Source of the DNA: Alistipes sp.
GTDB taxonomy: Bacteria; Bacteroidota; Bacteroidia; Bacteroidales; Rikenellaceae
NCBI GenBank assembly: GCA_017463615.1
Contig: JAFTOU010000027.1
Coordinates: 230,062 to 294,061, forward strand
Reading direction: 5' to 3'
Length of the DNA stretch: 64,000 nt
In this document: positions 19,401 through 26,883 of the stretch, piece by piece
How the letters are laid out: every line of letters begins with the position of its first letter
How positions within the stretch are numbered: the stretch's first letter is position 1
Notes under the pieces: model-generated
What the model was told of the DNA's origin: nothing
What the model saw: the letters and a program-made list of their open reading frames with translations, nothing else
Database searches by the model: none
Position numbers and translations under genes: made by a program

Positions 19401-19582
19401 TCAGACACATTTGTATTTACACGGGTAACATCGTCAGCCACAGCCTCAACGACAATACCATCGCCGCTCCAAGAGCCTACGCCCTGAGAGCCGCCAACAA
19501 GATTATCAACATCTGTTGTCAAATCCTTTGAGCAGCCTGCCAACATAGCAACAGCCGCTACAAGCATAAAAATCTTTCTCAT
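16478..19582 (-). CDS. GLUG-repeat surface lipoprotein, 1034 aa
   Basis: I place the start at 19582 (MRKIFMLVAAVAMLAGC, lipid Cys at residue 17). The longer in-frame start at 19672 would run through small ORF C and bury the signal peptide. After SKDLTTDVD comes a fimbrillin-like region (TWEVGDELTLVHNG, QAGRTSTFV) and then GLUG repeats (FDGQGNTISGM, GGVFGYT, NCVNNGAV and variants) to near the C-terminus. It is a tandem paralogue of 13086-16154. No promoter is visible between the BACON lipoprotein, small ORF C and this gene, so it is probably the last gene of the SusC/D operon. Confidence 0.9.
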   Translation of the reverse strand: MRKIFMLVAAVAMLAGCSKDLTTDVDNLVGGSQGVGSWSGDGIVVEAVADDVTRVNTNVSDQTSYLTWEVGDELTLVHNGAQYVYLAQQAGRTSTFVPKDDANALTAVDASLPVAAFYNVASVDVATLKATFDIAAEQTEGTLTNKLPLYGYAATTAVENGKVVVVMKPLASVVEFELQASSAWNADALSLSTSARQLYTYASAAGLVVDAATGLIDLSAATVGKSVKVNLAAMHDFATKRNVVVVVPGVSNEVTVETTEGEGDAAVTTTTTTHHAPVYCGKGCVKLYKGGVENFSRTIWSAYTVDNTKAVDERKHVYQPLKDILDGHKNGISTAADLKELADEVNLSVETFPAGTKFCNEDGVILLNNSISLADYSNWIAIGQNNADTFDGVETIFSGRFDGQGNTISGMNINYNYADHQLKYTTYDGGEGTVICSSAGLFGAVSPAGAIKNLTVEGNIVLDYTIPADVESYWIYVGGVVAQQYGAPLDNLTSKVTITSGSQLNTKVRFGGVVGRVQSEIDNEISNLTNEGDISVIHADGAAAWEIIGGGVIGIVGDGEAVDVNISDLTNNGSVVVKSTANGIIGGVFGYTTRLSEKEGVFENCVNNGAVTVTGQTTCNVGGIVGQTRHYEFLGCENNGKISLGEGTKEATDLEMYIGGIAGYTNGRNTKANGEVYITDCVNNGVVENRQNVAPMVGGIIGYATQPLVVDGCVNKGSVSVHMTSTSAFHCGGIVGKNGVNSNPMQNGIQVYDCTNEGAISSYTETTETVGGWCYIGGCFGTCYGGASSDTFTAAYGNVGVIVDGCVNKGKVRALGGAKYRAGGITGLINRGEVINCVNEGEITSERTPAYKEEFFGGIAGFIENATYSIISGCTNSGTVAYLMPTRSGTGEKTVANNYHACIGGILGRAKDAKSKIINCTFSGKVLGTNDGTHNWNDETKAWVAPTSVEEGRNFECRSAIIGAAPGKYSISGCKLGGSIGSIKNFNAEAGTYEVDQLHPLVDDATSLWHWEHWFTGWTGNMTLSENSFLGSAN

Positions 19583-19604
19583 AGTTCTTACTGTTTGTTG
19601 GTTA

Positions 19605-19739
19605 TTACTCCTCTGGACGGCCATCATAGTCCAGGTCATCAAAATCTGTTGCGCCAGAGACTGCAAAGCCACGCTCTATGCTACAGTTGCACACTCTGAG
19701 CTGCGGTGCTGCATAAGCACCAAGAAATTCTCTTCTCAT
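19605..19739 (-). CDS. Small ORF C, 44 aa
   Basis: It begins MRREFLGAYAAPQLRVC and contains SIERGFAVS and the tail DLDYDGRPEE. It is the clearest member of the three-copy small-ORF family in this window. It starts 24 bases after the BACON lipoprotein gene and ends 22 bases before the GLUG lipoprotein start, with no room for a promoter, so it should be co-transcribed with both. It has no signal peptide. The acidic C-terminus and conserved PQLR and GFA-x-S cores are its only visible features. Confidence 0.78.
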   Translation of the reverse strand: MRREFLGAYAAPQLRVCNCSIERGFAVSGATDFDDLDYDGRPEE

Positions 19740-19763
19740 ACTCTTCGTTTTAAGGTTTTTATG

Positions 19764-21275
19764 TTAAAGTTTGGTTATCTTGAAGTTGTCAAAGTAGAGG
19801 CGGATAGAACGGCCATCGGCCTGCTCCTCGGTGTATACCTCAAAGGTTGTATCGCGGGTTACATTGTCAAAGCTGACCTCAAAAGTTCCGTAGGTTTTTA
19901 TCTTATCCATCGCAACCACAATCTCGCGCTTATCGCTCACACCATTTGTCGTCGCCGTAACATAGCATACATTGGCATCGCTTGTAGAGTAACGACCCAC
20001 ATCCATAGAGAATAGCACGCTAATCTCTGCATCTACATCAATCTTCTCCAGCGCCTTGAGTGGCAGGGTGAAGCTACCCGTGTGTTTACGGGCGTTAGAC
20101 TGCGATGCGCGACCAATCTTGAAGTGGCCATCGCCAGCCGTATCAACCTCTACATAGGCGTAGTTCCAAGTGCGCTCTCCCCTATCTGGCGGAGTTGTGT
20201 AGCCCTTCTCTATCCACAGAGCCTTACTCTCGGCAGGCACGCTGGCGTTAGAGTGCATATACATATTGCATACAGAGTATCCATCGGCAAATGGGATATT
20301 GGCATCCACAGTATTTGCAAAGTCGCGGGTAATCCAGTTCAAGTCGTCCGCAAAGAAGACATAGCCTATAGGGTTGCTATCCATACTTATGCGCGCCATC
20401 GGAGCATTATCCTCGGCATAGCCCTGCAGCATAACAATATCGTCAATCTCATAGCCCGCAGGAGCGACAAACTTGAAGTAGATATCTGTAGCGATATTCT
20501 TCTTGAGCGAGAAGTCACCCACAGCCTTAGTCCAGCCCATGGTTGTATCTACAGTGTAGGCAAATGGGAACCAATCCTTGCCATTATCGCCCGCATAGAC
20601 CTTCAGCTCCGACGCCGACACCACACCATTGCGGTTATTCACGCCAAACGAGAAGCGGAAGAACTCGTCGCCATAGATACCGATAGGACCGATGATAAGT
20701 TCTTGATTATCTGCGCTGAATAACAGCGAGTTACCACCAGAAGCGCCCTCTATAGTAGATGGGTTGGTAGAGGTGATGCTCAAGTCGCCATCGTAGATAG
20801 TGAGGTTTGAGCCGAAGCCCGTAGTCTCCCACTCATCAAAGCGGTTGATGTTTGTATCCTCCGTCACAGGGTTCTGGCCGAAGGTCTCGCAGTAGTACGA
20901 CAGCTGCTCATCTACGCCGTGCTGGTTGATAGTAACCTGCTCCTTGACACCCATCTGAGTATCAAATACCAGCGTAGCCATACGCGCCACATCGGTATTC
21001 TCGGCGATGGTAACAAACACCTCGGTCGTTCCCGCAGGTGCAGCCTTCGGAGTAAAGGATATCCACTCAGCGGCAGCCTCGTCTACATTGAGAATCCAGT
21101 AGGTATTGGAGGTCACATTGAGGATAACCTGACCGCCATTGCTATCTATACCGCGACGATTTGCCTGGACGGTTACACGGTCGCTACTGACCTGATAGTC
21201 AATCGTCTGCTCGGTCTGGCACCCAACAAAACCGACAGCAAGTAGCGCAACTATTACATAAAATATCTTTCTCAT
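19764..21275 (-). CDS. BACON-domain lipoprotein, 503 aa
   Basis: The lipoprotein signal MRKIFYVIVALLAVGFVGC gives lipid Cys at residue 19. Residues ~30-120 form a BACON-type domain (GGQVILNVTSNTYWILNV, then ITINQHG-like closing strand VTINQHG). The rest is β-rich, with one region (FFRFSFGVNNRNG) resembling a carbohydrate-binding jelly roll. It is the fifth gene of the SusC/D operon, starting five bases after the phosphoesterase gene. It is probably a surface-exposed ligand-binding protein of this uptake system. The ligand is unknown. Confidence 0.85.
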   Translation of the reverse strand: MRKIFYVIVALLAVGFVGCQTEQTIDYQVSSDRVTVQANRRGIDSNGGQVILNVTSNTYWILNVDEAAAEWISFTPKAAPAGTTEVFVTIAENTDVARMATLVFDTQMGVKEQVTINQHGVDEQLSYYCETFGQNPVTEDTNINRFDEWETTGFGSNLTIYDGDLSITSTNPSTIEGASGGNSLLFSADNQELIIGPIGIYGDEFFRFSFGVNNRNGVVSASELKVYAGDNGKDWFPFAYTVDTTMGWTKAVGDFSLKKNIATDIYFKFVAPAGYEIDDIVMLQGYAEDNAPMARISMDSNPIGYVFFADDLNWITRDFANTVDANIPFADGYSVCNMYMHSNASVPAESKALWIEKGYTTPPDRGERTWNYAYVEVDTAGDGHFKIGRASQSNARKHTGSFTLPLKALEKIDVDAEISVLFSMDVGRYSTSDANVCYVTATTNGVSDKREIVVAMDKIKTYGTFEVSFDNVTRDTTFEVYTEEQADGRSIRLYFDNFKITKL

Positions 21276-21280
21276 AGTAT

Positions 21281-23251
21281 TTACTGAATATATGTCGCAA
21301 TTTCAAACTTCTTTCGGCGGCTACGGTCCGTAACGGTCTGGGTAAACTCCTCGCCAAAGCGGTTTGTCACCTTGATTGTAAGGTCGGTATCGTTATCCTC
21401 CGTTACAGCCTTCCAGATGTGTGACGAGCGAACAGTAGCCAGATCCTCGGTCAGCATACCCGACTTACCCAGCACAATATCGGTAGTGAGTGTGTGGAGT
21501 GGGTCACGGTCAAATACGCGAGTGAGGGTCAGCGGCGTTGTGTTGCCACTCTCGTAGACCTCTATCTTCCACTTTGAGTCGTAGTCCCACACATTGATAT
21601 ATATCGCATTGCTCTCAAGCTCGGCATAGTCGTCACCTCCCGTATCGCGTGCAGGCTCCTGCGTTGCCAGAGCACTTGTCCAACGCTCGTTCTTGACATT
21701 GTTCATATCGTACACGCGGAACTGCAAACTCTTATCAAAGCCGATAGACTTGTAGTACCACTTCACATCGCTACCCCTAAGCTCCATCACTGCATAGCCC
21801 GCAGGAGCACCATCGCGGTTGATACCACGCCCCTCCAGCAGCGATGCCGATGTACTCTGCCACCAGGTCTCACAGGTAGCACCTACATTGTGCTCAATGA
21901 CATTGTCGCGCAGCTCCATAGTCATATTATAGTGCGCGTGGCCAGTCATAACATGCACATTGGTAAAGCCATTGAAGCAATCCAGCACCTTATCGGCGTT
22001 CTGCATATAGCGGTTAGGCTTGAAGCTCGCATTGCGGTTTGAGTAGAACTGCGAGTGTGCGCAGACAACCACAGGCTTGCTCTTATCGGCGATGTGCGAC
22101 AGATCCTGCTTGAGCCACTGCAGCTGAACCTCATCCACGCGCTCGTAGTAGTCGCGAGCACCGACAAAACCATTTGCACCGTCTGTATTTATCCACTCAA
22201 TATTATCCAGAACGATGTAGTGCACATCGCCAAGGTTGAACGAGTAGTAGGTCGGAGCAATAGTGGTACGGTAGACCTTTGAGCCGTTGTTATCGCCCTG
22301 AACATACGGGTTATTGTCGTGGTTACCCATACAGTTAAACATCATCAGCGGATACTGCTTCATCTTAGAGACAAAACTTGCAGGCATAAATCCGCTCTTA
22401 TACCAGTGCACATCCCAAGTAATATCGCCCAGTGTGATAAGGAAGGTGTTGCTGCCGTATGTTGCCGCCAGCTCCTTGCTATCCTTGATAAATCCCTGGT
22501 CAAACTGCTTCAGGTCGTTGATTGCATTAGGGCCAATAGCGCGGTCTGACAGGTGAAGGTCGGCAGCAAAGAATACCTGATGGTTAGAGGTATCTACAGC
22601 CTTGAGCTCAAAGTTACACTGCTCGTGCAGGTTGGCATCAATAGATACCGCCTTCCAATATCCAGGAACAACATTGCTACCCGTTGCTGGCAGATAACCC
22701 GTTGGGAGACAAACAAATACATAACCGAAGCGCTTGTCGGACTCCAACCAGTAGAAGCCCTGCTCGTCGGTCTGGGTAAAGTTCACACCATCCGACACCC
22801 ATACGCCCGCAAGGCCTGTATCGCCCACATGGACAATACCACGCAGTGAGCAACCCTCCTTCTCAGGCACATCCAACGAGAGGGTCAGGTATACCATCAC
22901 CGCGCAGACCTTCTGCTGCTTCTCGCCACGGCTGATATATATGGTATACTCCCCCTTAGGCATATCCGGCGCAAGGAATATCGCCGAGGTATCATCTACC
23001 GCAATAATCTCGGAGACATACTCCACACCATCTGCCGTGCGGAAGATAATCTTATCGCCCACAGTAAAACCGATACCCTGAATCTCAATCTCCTTACCCT
23101 GGTAGACAGTAATCTCGCTATTGAGAAACGCCTGCTTGACCAGTCGGGTTTGGTACTGATACTCCGGATACTGCTCGCCCTTACAGCCAACAAAGAGTGC
23201 GGCTGCAGAGACAAGGATAAGTAATATTTTGGTTACACTTCTCATAATCAT
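21281..23251 (-). CDS. Lipoprotein calcineurin-like phosphoesterase, 656 aa
   Basis: The lipid Cys is at residue 23 (AALFVGC). An IPT/TIG-like strand set (residues ~35-120) and a short carboxypeptidase-regulatory-like domain precede the metallophosphoesterase core. Core motifs are DLHLSD, GDITWD, GNHDNN, AHSQF and GHAH, which supply a complete dinuclear metal site. The C-terminal ~150 residues match the β-domain typical of Bacteroidetes secreted phosphoesterases. It is located in the SusC/D operon, four bases after the DUF5689 gene. It should remove phosphate from an extracellular ligand. A second family member without the lipobox is at 40014-41651. Substrate is unknown. Confidence 0.9.
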   Translation of the reverse strand: MIMRSVTKILLILVSAAALFVGCKGEQYPEYQYQTRLVKQAFLNSEITVYQGKEIEIQGIGFTVGDKIIFRTADGVEYVSEIIAVDDTSAIFLAPDMPKGEYTIYISRGEKQQKVCAVMVYLTLSLDVPEKEGCSLRGIVHVGDTGLAGVWVSDGVNFTQTDEQGFYWLESDKRFGYVFVCLPTGYLPATGSNVVPGYWKAVSIDANLHEQCNFELKAVDTSNHQVFFAADLHLSDRAIGPNAINDLKQFDQGFIKDSKELAATYGSNTFLITLGDITWDVHWYKSGFMPASFVSKMKQYPLMMFNCMGNHDNNPYVQGDNNGSKVYRTTIAPTYYSFNLGDVHYIVLDNIEWINTDGANGFVGARDYYERVDEVQLQWLKQDLSHIADKSKPVVVCAHSQFYSNRNASFKPNRYMQNADKVLDCFNGFTNVHVMTGHAHYNMTMELRDNVIEHNVGATCETWWQSTSASLLEGRGINRDGAPAGYAVMELRGSDVKWYYKSIGFDKSLQFRVYDMNNVKNERWTSALATQEPARDTGGDDYAELESNAIYINVWDYDSKWKIEVYESGNTTPLTLTRVFDRDPLHTLTTDIVLGKSGMLTEDLATVRSSHIWKAVTEDNDTDLTIKVTNRFGEEFTQTVTDRSRRKKFEIATYIQ

Positions 23252-23255
23252 CTAT

Positions 23256-25346
23256 CTATCTACTACTTAAACGAATCATACCAATCTTATTGTTACCAGA
23301 AGCATCTATCGCCGAGGTGTTCTTTGCGCGCAGATTCTGAGATACGCGCAGGCGAATTACAAGGTTTGGAACATTCTTGCAACCCTCTGGTAAATCAAGC
23401 GTATACATCTTCTGACCATACGACATTGTAGAATTTGCAGCCACAACCTCAGCAACCTGCGTCCACTCGGCAAGTGGGGCATCCTCGTAGGTAGCATACT
23501 CTACCATAAAGTACATCGGGCCACCACTTGAGCTACACATAGTCCAGTCTAACGAGAGCTGACCCTCAACGCCCGTAGTAGTTGTCGTAATAACCCACGC
23601 CACACCGTCACAGTCGGCAATGCGGTTGTAGTTATTACCCCACCAGTTAAGTGCTGCCACGCTGAAGTAGGTAACGCCCTCCGCCGTAGCATATATCGGG
23701 TACCACTTGCCATTAGTCTCATTGAGCGTAGATACGACAGAGCGTGCCCACGAGTCTGATGCAAATACCGAGACGCTGGAGGTAGAGAGTATCAGACCCT
23801 CATTTGTCGCAGAGCTATTCAGATGACCCGTACCCACCGAGGCGGTAATCTTATCCAGCAGCTTACGCTCTGTCCACGGACCTATCTGCATAATAGTGCG
23901 AGCGCGGCGCGTAGTTGCATCGTCCGAAATATTATCATCCTCCAAGGAGCGCATACGCAGGTGATAGACAGCCTTGTCGCCCTTTGTGCGACGCATAACA
24001 ACGCCCGTAATGCTACCCGAACCCTCTGGTATAAGGCGCGCAGCGCGGAACTTAGCCGTGCGGCGGGTATAGAGCTCAGTAAGGTTATCGTGTGCATCGC
24101 GCAGCGGATGTACATACTCGTTGTAGAAGGTATTATAAGGCTGTGATGCCGAGTAAGCGTAGTCTAAGTAGTCGCCATTAAAGTCCTCATTTACATTGAC
24201 ATAGGTACCGTATGGCACTGCATACTCAACACCGCTGAGCTTTACAAGGCAGTACTCATAGTCCGCCAAGTCGGCTGCCGAATCAATCTCTATAGGGGCG
24301 ATGCCCGCAGAGGCCTCAACAGCCTTGACACGCGACGATGGGAAGCCCGCAATCTTCGGAGCATTTGTACCCTCGTCTACACCCACACCCGTATCAAGGA
24401 CAAATGCCATATCCTTGAGGTGGAGCGTAACAAGGCTATTTACTGGGTAGATATTGGAGTCAATATCCTCAAACTCCACGCAGATAGCCTTCTGGCTATC
24501 ATCCATAACCACCATCTGCATATCGTCAAAGTTGCCCGAAGCGGGGTCGCTAATGACATAGCCCTGCACATAGATATTGTCGCGGATAGTACCCACGCCC
24601 TCCTCTAACTGCATCAGCACATCGGCAATAGTACTCTTTGATGCGGCATCAAAGTCGGCAGAGGTACCCTGCTGAACATAGAGTATATGCTCTATATCTG
24701 TACCCAGTGCGCGGAATGTTACGGAGGAGATACGCTCCTCGTCAGTATCGTTCGGCGCAACGACAAACTCCTGATAGTTATCAACCTTCTCGCCCAGCGT
24801 CAGCCAGCCTGAGTTCTGCGTAACTACAGCCTTCCACTCAATATTTGAGTTGATGCGCACCTTAAATCGCTCGCCAGCCTCGCTTACAATCTTGACATCA
24901 TCCGGATAGGAGTATGCAAACTCCATTATTGGCAGATTTGCCGTCTGGTTGAATGTAATGGTAGCCATAACCTGACCGCGAGCAACGACATTCATCTCGC
25001 AGGTACGCGGATAGGCGGTCTTATTCTCAAAGACCTTGAGCGAGAAGCGAGCATCGTTCTTGCCCTCCGAAGGCCAAGTCTGGCACCACTCGTTATCCTC
25101 CTCAAAGGTAGGCTTGAGCTGCCACTCGCCAATATCGGAGTAGAGCAAAAACTCGTACATCTGCCCATTTAGTGAGGTCTCAAACTCTGTAACCTCAACC
25201 TCCTGCCCATCTACAAGCTGGCAAATCTTTACCGAGGTGCCATAGCTCGGCTCTGCCTGCTGGCAAGATGCAAGCATCAGCGCCAAGCAGAGCACCACGC
25301 CGTAGAGGACTCTATCTATATATAATCTAAGTTTCATCTCATTCAC
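23256..25346 (-). CDS. DUF5689/BACON surface lipoprotein, 696 aa
   Basis: The signal ends in LALMLASC, with lipid Cys at residue 28 (25 if translation starts at the second Met). Two BACON-like domains lie at residues ~50-230 (closing strands ITFNQTA and LYVQQGT). Next comes a DUF5689 region (~235-470) with the OB-fold-like stretch YVQGYVISDPASGNFDD. The C-terminal third looks like another β-sandwich. It is the third gene of the SusC/D operon and occupies the position of a SusE/F-type ligand-binding lipoprotein. Function is inferred from position. Confidence 0.85.
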   Translation of the reverse strand: MNEMKLRLYIDRVLYGVVLCLALMLASCQQAEPSYGTSVKICQLVDGQEVEVTEFETSLNGQMYEFLLYSDIGEWQLKPTFEEDNEWCQTWPSEGKNDARFSLKVFENKTAYPRTCEMNVVARGQVMATITFNQTANLPIMEFAYSYPDDVKIVSEAGERFKVRINSNIEWKAVVTQNSGWLTLGEKVDNYQEFVVAPNDTDEERISSVTFRALGTDIEHILYVQQGTSADFDAASKSTIADVLMQLEEGVGTIRDNIYVQGYVISDPASGNFDDMQMVVMDDSQKAICVEFEDIDSNIYPVNSLVTLHLKDMAFVLDTGVGVDEGTNAPKIAGFPSSRVKAVEASAGIAPIEIDSAADLADYEYCLVKLSGVEYAVPYGTYVNVNEDFNGDYLDYAYSASQPYNTFYNEYVHPLRDAHDNLTELYTRRTAKFRAARLIPEGSGSITGVVMRRTKGDKAVYHLRMRSLEDDNISDDATTRRARTIMQIGPWTERKLLDKITASVGTGHLNSSATNEGLILSTSSVSVFASDSWARSVVSTLNETNGKWYPIYATAEGVTYFSVAALNWWGNNYNRIADCDGVAWVITTTTTGVEGQLSLDWTMCSSSGGPMYFMVEYATYEDAPLAEWTQVAEVVAANSTMSYGQKMYTLDLPEGCKNVPNLVIRLRVSQNLRAKNTSAIDASGNNKIGMIRLSSR

Positions 25347-25358
25347 ATATTTGGTTTA

Positions 25359-26870
25359 CTACTCAATACCTCTCTCTATAGCGTTCTTTGACCACCATAC
25401 CGGGGTCTTCATATCGTCATCGCCATAGTATACCTTCTGCAGTCGGGTACGCGCAGCGGCGTAGTTGGTTGCATTGGTGATAGTCGTATTATCTGGGTAG
25501 CAGAAGCGACGCGGAAGGATATGGTCATTGCTGGTCGCAGGGCCGATTGGCAGCACCGGATAGCCCGTACGGCGATACTCGTGCCAAGCCTCGTAGCCCG
25601 TCCAGAACAGAGCGATATACTTCTGCTCCATAATAGTCTCCAACTCGTGCGTATAAGGGACCTTCGCCATAAAGCGGCTGATAGTCTGCTCGGTAATAGC
25701 CGTACCCGAAGGGTCTACACTGCTCCAGTAGGCGATAGATGCCCTAAGAGCATTGGTGTAGTACTGCTCTGCCAGCGCCTCGCCACCAGGTATCCAGCCA
25801 CGCCAGATAGCCTCGCAGAAGATAAAGAGCACCTCGTCGTACTTCATAAACGACATAGGAGAGTCGTAGCGACCCAGAGTCTCGTTGTTGATATGAGCGA
25901 TGTTGGTCTCACCCTCGGTCTCCGATGTTGGCATACCACTTGGAAAGCCGTTCCACGCATTACCATTCTGGGTAAAGTAGATGGAGAGGCGTGGGTCGCC
26001 AGGGGCCTTCATCATATCCACAATGGTAAGGCACGCCTTTCGCGGAGTGGAGAACTGAGCCAGCGTATATGAGCCGAAGCAGTTTACAAACGGCTCTACA
26101 GAGTCGAAGTAGAGGGTTGCATTGTCGGCATTGCTCTCAAAGACAGGATAGGTGTTCGGGTTGAGATATATCTCCTGAATCTTCTTGCCCACATTGAACA
26201 CATTGTCGCGGTTGCTCAGACGCATCAGCAGACGCAGGTAGATGGAGTTGTTGAACTTACGCCACTTCTCAATATCGCCATTATAGAGCAGGTCGCGCGA
26301 AGCATCAAAGCCTGCACTTGCCTTATAGAGCGAGTTGGCATACTCCAGCTGCTCAAAGAGCTTGGTGTATACATCGCGCTGAGTATCAAATACCGGCTTA
26401 TTGTTCTTCTCGCCATTGATATTTCCAAACGCCTCCGAGTATGGCACATCGCCAAAGCAGTCGGTAAGGTTTGACATAAAGAGCACCTTGAGCGTCAGAG
26501 CTATAGCCTGGCTATTTACATCGTTACGAGCAATCGCCAGACGCTCCATCTCATCGGCAGTAGCAGCCATGCGGGCATACCAGTTCCAAGAGGCCGCCAT
26601 AGTGGTATTTGGAATAACAAAGCGGTGGTATGAGTTGTTGCTCGTACCCGAAACGGTATACTGTATCAGCTCGCCATTGAGTGTCCAGGTGTGGTTGAGC
26701 CACCTATCGCTGGCATTCATCGTAAGCACCTGCAGCAGGTTTACGGGGTTTATATCGCCATACTCAGGCTGGTTAGGGTTTGTGTTATACTCGTCAAACT
26801 TGGTTGTACAAGACGAACCGATAATCAAGCACAAACCTAAAAGTAAAAGATAATTTTTAACTGTTTTCAT
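25359..26870 (-). CDS. SusD/RagB-family nutrient-binding lipoprotein
   Basis: This 503-residue lipoprotein (lipid Cys at residue 21, IGSSC) is the surface lid of a SusC/D importer. The N-terminal KFDEYNTNPNQPEY and the helical TPR-like body (NWYARMAATADEMERLA) match the SusD-like_2 branch. It starts 13 bases after the SusC gene. Length is typical of the family. No glycoside hydrolase is encoded in the operon, so the substrate may not be a plain polysaccharide. Confidence 0.93.
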   Translation of the reverse strand: MKTVKNYLLLLGLCLIIGSSCTTKFDEYNTNPNQPEYGDINPVNLLQVLTMNASDRWLNHTWTLNGELIQYTVSGTSNNSYHRFVIPNTTMAASWNWYARMAATADEMERLAIARNDVNSQAIALTLKVLFMSNLTDCFGDVPYSEAFGNINGEKNNKPVFDTQRDVYTKLFEQLEYANSLYKASAGFDASRDLLYNGDIEKWRKFNNSIYLRLLMRLSNRDNVFNVGKKIQEIYLNPNTYPVFESNADNATLYFDSVEPFVNCFGSYTLAQFSTPRKACLTIVDMMKAPGDPRLSIYFTQNGNAWNGFPSGMPTSETEGETNIAHINNETLGRYDSPMSFMKYDEVLFIFCEAIWRGWIPGGEALAEQYYTNALRASIAYWSSVDPSGTAITEQTISRFMAKVPYTHELETIMEQKYIALFWTGYEAWHEYRRTGYPVLPIGPATSNDHILPRRFCYPDNTTITNATNYAAARTRLQKVYYGDDDMKTPVWWSKNAIERGIE

Positions 26871-26883
26871 AATTTATGCCTGC

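Noticed and set aside
19583-19672. N-terminal extension of the second GLUG lipoprotein (start at 19672)
   Set aside because: It would bury the lipoprotein signal and overlap small ORF C. The paralogue starts at the equivalent of 19582.
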